In this document: in pieces, positions 6,786 through 11,438 of the stretch
Layout: the number at the start of each line of letters is the position of its first letter
How positions within the stretch are numbered: the stretch's first letter is position 1
NCBI GenBank assembly: GCA_041642635.1
Contig: JBEPWB010000037.1
Coordinates: forward strand, 1-11,438
Reading direction: 5' to 3'
Length of the DNA stretch: 11,438 nucleotides
Source: JAAZVM01 sp041642635
GTDB taxonomy: Bacteria; Patescibacteriota; Gracilibacteria; BD1-5; UBA6164
The notes under the pieces: generated by a model
Told to the model about the DNA's origin: nothing
Databases searched by the model: none
What the model saw: only the letters and a program-made list of their open reading frames with translations
Program-made: the position numbers and the translations under genes

Positions 6786-8699
6786 CTAAACTCTAGTTTT
6801 ATTATCTCAATCATTTTCAACATCAGCATCTTGTACATCATCATCATTTTTGTTTTCTGTATTTTCTTCTCAAGAACTAGCTTCATTTTCAGCTCCTGGT
6901 TGAGAATATAGTTTTTGTCCTACTTTCATTAATTCATCAGTTAATTCTTTTGTAGGAGTTTCTAATTCTTCTTTTGTAGCGTCAGTTTTTTCTAAAACTT
7001 CTTTTACTTTTGCAATTTTTTCTTCTACTGATTTTTTATCATCTTCTTCTATTTTGTCAGCGTTATCTTTTATCATTTTTTCAGCTTGTGCAACTCAAGA
7101 ATCTGCATTATTTCTAGCATCAACTGCTTCTTTTTTCTTTTTGTCTTCTTCTTTTTTAGCTTCAGCTTCTTTTACTAATGCATCAACTTCAGATTCGTCC
7201 ATACCAGTTGAACCTTGGATTGTAATGTGTTGTTCTTTTCCTGTTCATTTATCTTTTGCTGTAACTTTTAGTACTCAGTTAGCATCGATATCAAAACTTA
7301 CTTCAATTTGAGGAACTCATCTTGGAGCAGGAGCAATTCCATCAAGTACAAATTTACCTAATGATTTGTTATCTGCGGCCATTTCTCTTTCTCATTGTAA
7401 AACGTGAATTTCAACACTTGGTTGGTTATCAACAGCAGTTGAGAAAGTTTCAGTTTTGTTTGCAGGAATAGTAGTATTTCTAGTTATCATTGGAGTTCTT
7501 ATTCCACCCATTGTTTCTATTCATAGAGTTAATGGTGTAACATCTAGTAATAATACATCTGTAACATCACCTCAAATAATACCAGCTTGAACTGCAGCTC
7601 AAAGTGCAACTGCTTCATCAGGATTTACTGAAGCGTTTGGTTTTTTACCAAAAAATGCTTCTACTTTTTGTTGAACCATTGGAACTCTAGTTGAACCTCA
7701 AACAAGTAATATTTGGTTTAAGTCACTAGCTTTTAATCCAGCATCTTCTAAAACTTTTCTACATGGTTCTAAACTTTTTTCTACTAAATCTCAAATTAAT
7801 TCTTCAAATTTTGCTCTAGAAATAGTCATCATTAAGTTTTTTGGACCACTAGAATCAACAGTAATATAAGGAAGATTTATGTCATAACTTGTAGTACTTG
7901 ATAATTCTTTTTTAGCTTTTTCAGCTTCGTCTCTAACTCTTTGTAAAGCCATTGGATCATTCCATAAATCAATTCCTTGATCTTTATGAAATTCTTCAAT
8001 AATATATTTTGTAATTTTTTGGTCAAAATCATCTCATCATAGGTGAGTATCACCATTTGTAGATAAAACTTCAAAAGTTCATTCTTCAGATAATTCTAAG
8101 ATAGAAATATCAAAAGTACCACCTCATAGGTCATAAACTGCAATTTTTTCATTTTTACCTTTTCAAGCACCGTATGATAATGCAGCAGCAGTAGGTTCAT
8201 TAACAATTCTTTTTACTTCTAATCATGCAATTTTTCAAGCATTAATTGTAGCTTGTCTTTGGTCATCATTAAAATAAGCTGGAACAGTAATTACTGCTTC
8301 TTTTACTTCTGACCCCAAAAATTTTTCAGCATCAGCTTTTATTTTCATTAAAACGTGAGCTCCAATTTCTTCTGGTCTAACTTCTTTACCGTCAAATTTT
8401 ATTAAAGCTTCACCATTTTTTCATTTTACAACGTCATAAGGAACGTTTTTTATTTCTTCAGTAACTTCATCAAATTTTCTACCAATAAATCTTTTAGCAG
8501 AAAAAATTGTACCAGCAGGATTAGTTATTGCTTGTCTTTTAGCAGAAGTTCAAACAATAATACTTCCATCTTTGTGAGCAACAATTGATGGTGTAGTTCT
8601 ATTTCATTCAGCATTTTGAATTACTTTAGCTTCACCTCATTCCATAAAGGCAACACAAGAATTTGTTGTACCTAAGTCGATTCAAATAATTTTTCACAT
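6786..8699 (-). CDS. dnaK: Hsp70 chaperone DnaK
   Basis: 637 residues in code 25, the normal length for bacterial DnaK. ATP-driven chaperone in the cytoplasm, working with DnaJ and GrpE (not in the window). Phosphate-1 loop IGIDLGTTNS is at residues 5-14, with codon 2 TGA (Gly) right after ATG. NDDQRQAT, NEPTAAALSYG, YDLGGGTFD and LVGGSTRVP follow in order. The interdomain linker is LLLDVTPLTLG. The substrate-binding domain and a Lys/Glu-rich helical lid follow, and the tail is acidic, ending DNKTRV rather than the usual EEVKDDK-like end. Glycine is a mix of TGA and GGN. The stop is TAG at 6788-6786. No Shine-Dalgarno before ATG. Regulation by HrcA is indicated by the CIRCE site upstream. Identity is certain. 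Confidence 0.98.
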
Positions 8700-8761
8700 A
8701 TATAAAAAAATTAAGTTTTAAATTTTGTAATTTTTCGTAGTCATTTTTATGACTTACAAGC

Positions 8762-8789
8762 ATATTAACAATTTTTTTATATCTGTCAA
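8762..8789 (-). promoter_or_regulatory. Probable dnaK promoter
   Basis: On the minus strand a perfect TTGACA (8789-8784), a 16-base spacer and TAATAT (8767-8762). The predicted start is about 55 bases before the dnaK ATG. It lies 7 bases downstream of the CIRCE inverted repeat. Confidence 0.6.
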
Positions 8790-8796
8790 AACTTTT

Positions 8797-8823
8797 TTAG
8801 CACTTTTTTGAGTTGAGTGCTAA
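8797..8823. promoter_or_regulatory. CIRCE operator (HrcA binding site)
   Basis: TTAGCACTT, nine bases, GAGTGCTAA: the CIRCE consensus TTAGCACTC-N9-GAGTGCTAA with a single mismatch. CIRCE is bound by the heat-shock repressor HrcA. It sits just upstream of the dnaK -35, so HrcA should repress dnaK at normal temperature. No hrcA is in the window. Confidence 0.93.
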
Positions 8824-8840
8824 TTTGCTTTAAATAAAGT

Positions 8841-8870
8841 AAAAACAGGACGAAATTTTCGTCCTGTTTT
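8841..8870 (-). terminator. Terminator of the DUF465-like gene
   Basis: AAAACAGGACGA pairs with TCGTCCTGTTTT around a short AT loop, centred on 8856, with a T-run on the minus strand past the stem. It has a GC-rich stem, lies 9 bases past the TAG of the minus-strand gene and separates it from the CIRCE/dnaK region. Confidence 0.85.
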
Positions 8871-8879
8871 GGAGTAGCT

Positions 8880-9176
8880 CTAGGCTACTTTTCTCAGATC
8901 TTCACTAGCTTTCGGTGTTTTTGCCTGAGCCGGAATTTCCTGAGTTATTTCTTGGCCAGTATTCTTCTCAAACTCGTTAATCCGAGTCTGGATTTGTTTT
9001 TTCAGCTGGCACTTTTGTGCTTTCAGCTTTTTGTTTTGAGAAGAATATGGGCCTTGCAACCGGATTTGTTCATCCAGTTGTTTGAACTTTTCAATCGGTT
9101 CATGAAACCGGGCGTCAACTGCCAAGATAGAAGCGATTGACGTAGCATTCATTTGCAAAAAAGTAGATTTTCGCAT
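8880..9176 (-). CDS. DUF465/YdcH-family small protein, apparently imported
   Basis: 98 residues, ending in TAG, so both codes give the same protein. Residues about 21-70 fit the YdcH/SlyX-like family (PF04325): DARFHEPIEKFKQLDEQI, then LKAQKCQLKKQI, compared with RF...L..KH..LD..I and LKKQKLQLKDE in E. coli YdcH. It is a short helical hairpin or coiled coil of unknown role. The N-terminal ~20 residues and the Pro/Lys/Ala tail go beyond the usual ~75 residues. The gene looks foreign: about 45% GC in the 60 bases at 8881-8940 against 20-30% in the lines beside it, CGA and CGG for Arg, both glycines GGC, no TGA. It also has its own consensus promoter, Shine-Dalgarno and GC-rich terminator. The family is mostly proteobacterial as I know it. 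Confidence 0.72.
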   Translation of the reverse strand: MRKSTFLQMNATSIASILAVDARFHEPIEKFKQLDEQIRLQGPYSSQNKKLKAQKCQLKKQIQTRINEFEKNTGQEITQEIPAQAKTPKASEDLRKVA

Positions 9177-9182
9177 ATATTA

Positions 9183-9188
9183 CCCCTT
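9183..9188 (-). promoter_or_regulatory. Shine-Dalgarno AAGGGG of the DUF465-like gene
   Basis: AAGGGG on the minus strand stands 6 bases before ATG 9176, the same spacing as the other imported gene. It decides the start. Confidence 0.65.
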
Positions 9189-9199
9189 ATTGTGGTTTT

Positions 9200-9219
9200 T
9201 ACTCGCTTAATCACGAGTA
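9200..9219 (-). repeat. Short 5'-leader hairpin of the DUF465-like gene
   Basis: TACTCG (9200-9205) pairs with CGAGTA (9214-9219) around an 8-base loop. It falls at the predicted 5' end of the minus-strand transcript, where it could protect the mRNA or act as an operator. Function is unproven. Confidence 0.35.
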
Positions 9220-9225
9220 TTGTTA

Positions 9226-9253
9226 TTTATAATTAAATAAAGTAGTATGTCAA
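9226..9253 (-). promoter_or_regulatory. Consensus promoter of the DUF465-like gene
   Basis: On the minus strand a perfect TTGACA (9253-9248), a 16-base spacer and TATAAA (9231-9226). The predicted start is near 9219, giving a leader of about 43 bases that includes a hairpin and the Shine-Dalgarno. Confidence 0.7.
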
Positions 9254-9255
9254 AT

Positions 9256-9283
9256 TTGTTTTTTTGTTTTTTTGTGATACAAT
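9256..9283 (+). promoter_or_regulatory. Candidate extended -10 promoter for the 43-residue gene
   Basis: TGA followed by TACAAT (9278-9283) makes an extended -10 (TGnTACAAT); a weak TTGTTT is at 9256-9261 with a 16-base spacer. It is divergent from, and nearly abuts, the promoter of the DUF465-like gene. ATG 9320 is 36 bases downstream. Confidence 0.45.
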
Positions 9284-9319
9284 ATTAATATATATTTATA
9301 TTTTAATATTATTTTTTCT

Positions 9320-9451
9320 ATGTGAAAAATAAACGAAATAAATGAAGCTCCAGAAAATTTGGAAGAAGAATGATTTTCAAACGAATTTGATAAATATGTT
9401 ACTTACTTAGAAGACCAAAGAAAACAAGTTTGAAATATCATAAATAAATAA
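9320..9451 (+). CDS. Small acidic protein of 43 residues, unknown
   Basis: In code 25 this reads MGKINEINEAPENLEEEG and continues to a helix-like end (YVTYLEDQRKQVGNIINK), stopping at TAA. Three of its glycines are TGA, including codon 2, so it disappears under the standard code. It is acidic in the first half, with no cysteines, signal or membrane segment. It has a candidate promoter upstream and a strong terminator 13 bases after the stop, so it looks like a stand-alone transcript. I do not recognise it. Start choice rests on the first in-frame ATG; no Shine-Dalgarno. Confidence 0.6.
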
Positions 9452-9464
9452 CTTTACAATTGAC

Positions 9465-9506
9465 AAAGTATTATATGTGTATAAATTACATATATAATAC
9501 TTTTTT
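9465..9506 (+). terminator. Long hairpin terminator
   Basis: Bases 9465-9481 pair with 9487-9503 (17 pairs, one G-U) around a 5-base loop, followed by a T-run to 9506. It closes the 43-residue gene and ends 13 bases before proS. Confidence 0.82.
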
Positions 9507-9519
9507 AATTGAATTAACT

Positions 9520-10743
9520 ATGTTAAGATTATCAAATTTTCCATTTAAAACATTAAAATCAAAACCAAAAGTAAGTGATAATTTATCAACTTCACTTTTG
9601 CTTCAAGCAGGTTTTATTAGACAAACTATGGCTTGAGTTTATAATTATACAACTCTTTGATTAAGAGTTCTTAGAAAGATAGAAAATATAGTAAGAGAGG
9701 AAATGAATGCTTATTGATCATCAGAAATATTGATGAGCTGATTGTCACCAATGGATGTTTGGGAAAAAACAGGAAGAGCAGATATTGATGAATATTTTAA
9801 AACTGCGACTTGGGGAGATAAATTTTATAGATTAAACCCAACTCACGAAGAAGTAGTCGTTCCACTAATGAAAGAGTTTATTAATTCTTACAAAGATTCT
9901 TGAGCTTGAGTTTATCAAATTCAAACTAAATACAGAAACGAAAAAAGAGCAAAATCATGACTTTTAAGATGAAGAGAATTTTTGATGAAAGATGCTTATA
10001 GTTTTCATATTGATGATGAAGATTTTATTCCATATTATGAAGGAATGAAAGATGTTTATATGAAAATTTTTAATAGACTTTGACTTTGAAAAGACACTCA
10101 TATAACTCTTGCTGACTGAGGTTCCTTTACTGATAAATATTCTCACGAATTTCAAACTGTTTTACCAATTTGAGAAGATGATATTTATATTTGTTCAGTT
10201 TGTTGAACTTCTCATAATGAAGAGATTGTAGACTTAGAAAACGGATTTGTTTGTACAAATTGTTCTTCAAAAAATCATGAAATAAAACAAGCTTCAGAAG
10301 TTTGAAATATTTTTGCACTTGAAACAAAATTTACTGAACCATTTGATGTAAAAATGACAACTGAAAATAATTCTGAAACAATTGCAAAAATGTGATGTTA
10401 CGGTATTTGAATAAGTAGATTGATGTGAGTTATTGCTGAATATTTTATGAGTGAAAAATGAATTAATTGGCCAAAAAATCTTGCTCCAGCTGATTATTAT
10501 ATAATAGTTATTTGAGAAGAAAATTTAGAAAAAGCTGAAAATCTAGCAGCAGATTTAGAAAAAAAATGATTTGAAGTTATACTTGATGATAGAATGAATA
10601 AAAAAGTTTGATTTGGTCAAAAAGCCTGAGATTGTGAATTATTTTGAATACCAAATAGAATAGTTGTTTCTCCAAAAACTATTGAAAATTGAGGTTATGA
10701 ATTAATTGAATTAGGAAAAGAAGTAGAAATTATTAAATTTTAA
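9520..10743 (+). CDS. proS: Prolyl-tRNA synthetase, short form with Cys4 insertion
   Basis: 407 residues in code 25, against ~570 in E. coli. Charges tRNA-Pro with proline using ATP. Class II core: RQTMAGVYNYTTLGLRVLRKIE early, motif 2 YRNEKRAKSGLLRGREFLMKD (138-158, Arg139 and Arg152), then the conserved EVGNIFALETKF near 262 and motif 3 GCYGIGISR (292-300). The anticodon-binding domain starts near APADYYIIVIG and runs to the end. The ~180-residue editing domain usual between motifs 2 and 3 is missing; in its place are Cys225-x2-Cys228 and Cys245-x2-Cys248, which look like a small zinc ribbon. Without the editing domain it should not clear Ala-tRNA-Pro itself. No Shine-Dalgarno. It precedes rlmH by one base, so the two are likely cotranscribed. 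Confidence 0.94.
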
Positions 10744-10744
10744 T

Positions 10745-11197
10745 ATGATAAAAATAATAAGTTTTGTTGATAGTTTTAAACACTATGATGAACCTATAAA
10801 AGAATTTCAAAAAAGACTTTGAAAAAATGTTGAATTAATAAAACTAAAACCAAGCAAGAGAAAAAATACTAATGAAATAATTGATGAAGAATCAAAAATT
10901 TTGGATTTATATTTACAAAAAACAAAATGATATAATGTTTTACTTTATATTGATTCGCAATATTTAGATACTCTAGAATTTTTTGAATTAGTTGAAAAAA
11001 AACAGGCAGAATTTTCTGATATAAATTTTGTTATTTGAGGAGCATACTGAGTTGATTATGATATTATAGGGAAGAATATTGACAAAAAAGTTTCTTTTTC
11101 TCCTATGACTTTTCCTCACTCACAAGCTATAATGATGCTTTATGAGCAAATATATAGAAGCTTTTGTATAAAAAAATGAACTAATTATCATCATTAG
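10745..11197 (+). CDS. rlmH: 23S rRNA pseudouridine-1915 N3-methyltransferase RlmH
   Basis: 150 residues in code 25, near the usual ~155. SPOUT-fold methyltransferase acting on 70S ribosomes to make m3-pseudouridine in helix 69. Hallmarks: FVIGGAYGVD with the SAM-binding Gly-rich loop at 98-102 (two glycines TGA-coded), then SFSPMTFPHSQAIMMLYEQIYRSF and the terminal GTNYHH, matching the family ending GxPYH(K/H). Inserted residues around 35-50 (KPSKRKNTNEIIDEESKIL) match the lysine-rich variable part of the family. It starts one base after the proS stop and ends 14 bases before a strong terminator. No Shine-Dalgarno. Confidence 0.95.
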
Positions 11198-11211
11198 TAT
11201 TGATAAAAATA

Positions 11212-11249
11212 AAAAAACTAATAACATATAATCATGTTATTAGTTTTTT
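11212..11249. terminator. Terminator after proS-rlmH
   Basis: A perfect 16-bp stem (11212-11227 with 11234-11249), 6-base loop, A-run before and T-run after. It ends the proS-rlmH unit. Confidence 0.88.
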
Positions 11250-11280
11250 GTCACTAATTTTTGATTTTATCGTTATAAGT

Positions 11281-11438
11281 ATGGAGGATTTAAAAATAAT
11301 GGAAAAGTGTATATCTTGAGATCTTTCAAAGTTTTGAATGATTTATGACAGATATATTGATAAGATATATAAGTTTGTTTATTTGAAAACATCCAATAGA
11401 GAAGTTGCTGAAGATATTGTAAGCGATGTTTTTATGAG
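11281..11438 (+). CDS. ECF-type RNA polymerase sigma factor, 5' part
   Basis: The frame is open to the window end in code 25 (52 full codons). After MEDLKIMEKCISGDLSKFGMIYDRY come region 2.1-2.2 signatures: YDRYIDKIYKFVYLKTSNREVAEDIVSDVFM, the classic Sigma70_r2 pattern of ECF (group IV) factors, with the DxxxxVF end that contacts core polymerase. Two TGA-coded glycines. The start is ambiguous: ATG 11281, or ATG 11299 with GGAGG (11283-11287) 11 bases before it; both give a normal ECF N-terminus. TATAAG at 11274-11279 with TTGTCA at 11248-11253 could be a promoter, but the 20-base spacer is long. Any anti-sigma partner would be past the window end. Confidence 0.85.

Noticed and set aside
7054..7311. 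Plus-strand open frame rich in Ser/Ala/Phe
   Set aside because: It is the antisense shadow of the dnaK lid and substrate-binding region.
8880..9253. Assembly contamination as the explanation for the YdcH-like segment
   Set aside because: The AT-rich flanks run on without a visible junction and the segment is bounded neatly by its own promoter and terminator, so transfer is preferred; read coverage would be needed to exclude contamination.
1..11438. tRNA, rRNA, CRISPR or insertion-sequence elements
   Set aside because: I found no cloverleaf with T-loop signature, no spaced direct repeats and no transposase motifs on either strand.

Overview
The window reads as a piece of a candidate-phyla-radiation genome, Absconditabacteria (SR1) or Gracilibacteria (BD1-5), that uses genetic code 25 with UGA as glycine. 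Read with the standard code, almost every gene breaks into fragments. Read with UGA = Gly, long frames appear and conserved glycines fall on TGA codons: the SAM-binding loop of a methyltransferase, NPPYG in an RlmL-like enzyme, motif 3 of ProRS, and codon 2 of DnaK. Native genes end in TAA or TAG. The DNA is very AT-rich, intergenic gaps are short, and the native starts have no Shine-Dalgarno sequence.

Layout. (1) 3-863: 3' part of a FISUMP-domain surface protein. Its last ~60 codons look like the variable region of a diversity-generating retroelement (DGR); no reverse transcriptase or template repeat is in the window. (2) 987-3562: a class I methyltransferase, a convergent lipoprotein gene, and an RlmL/YpsC-like rRNA methyltransferase. 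(3) 3638-4159: an unrecognised gene that looks imported from an organism where TGA is a stop. (4) 4206-6758: an envelope cluster on the + strand with a small secreted or anchored protein, a DsbA-like thiol oxidoreductase, a four-helix membrane protein with a CPAC motif, and a secreted staphylococcal-type nuclease. (5) 6786-8823: dnaK on the minus strand with a CIRCE operator. (6) 8841-9253: a small DUF465/YdcH-family gene with its own promoter, Shine-Dalgarno and terminator, higher GC and no TGA codons, again apparently imported. (7) 9320-11197: a 43-residue protein, a short prolyl-tRNA synthetase with a Cys4 insertion, and rlmH. (8) 11281-end: the start of an ECF sigma factor.

Working together: the DsbA-like protein, the CPAC membrane protein and the nuclease are packed with gaps of 4 and 3 bases. 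The nuclease has exactly two cysteines, so a plausible reading is a module that oxidises and exports a disulfide-bonded nuclease for nucleotide scavenging. proS and rlmH are separated by one base and share a terminator. The two genes that look imported are also the only two with clear Shine-Dalgarno sequences. Cultured Absconditabacteria are described as living on gammaproteobacterial phototrophs, so a prey or host origin for the YdcH-like gene is attractive but unproven. I saw no tRNA, rRNA, CRISPR array or insertion sequence.
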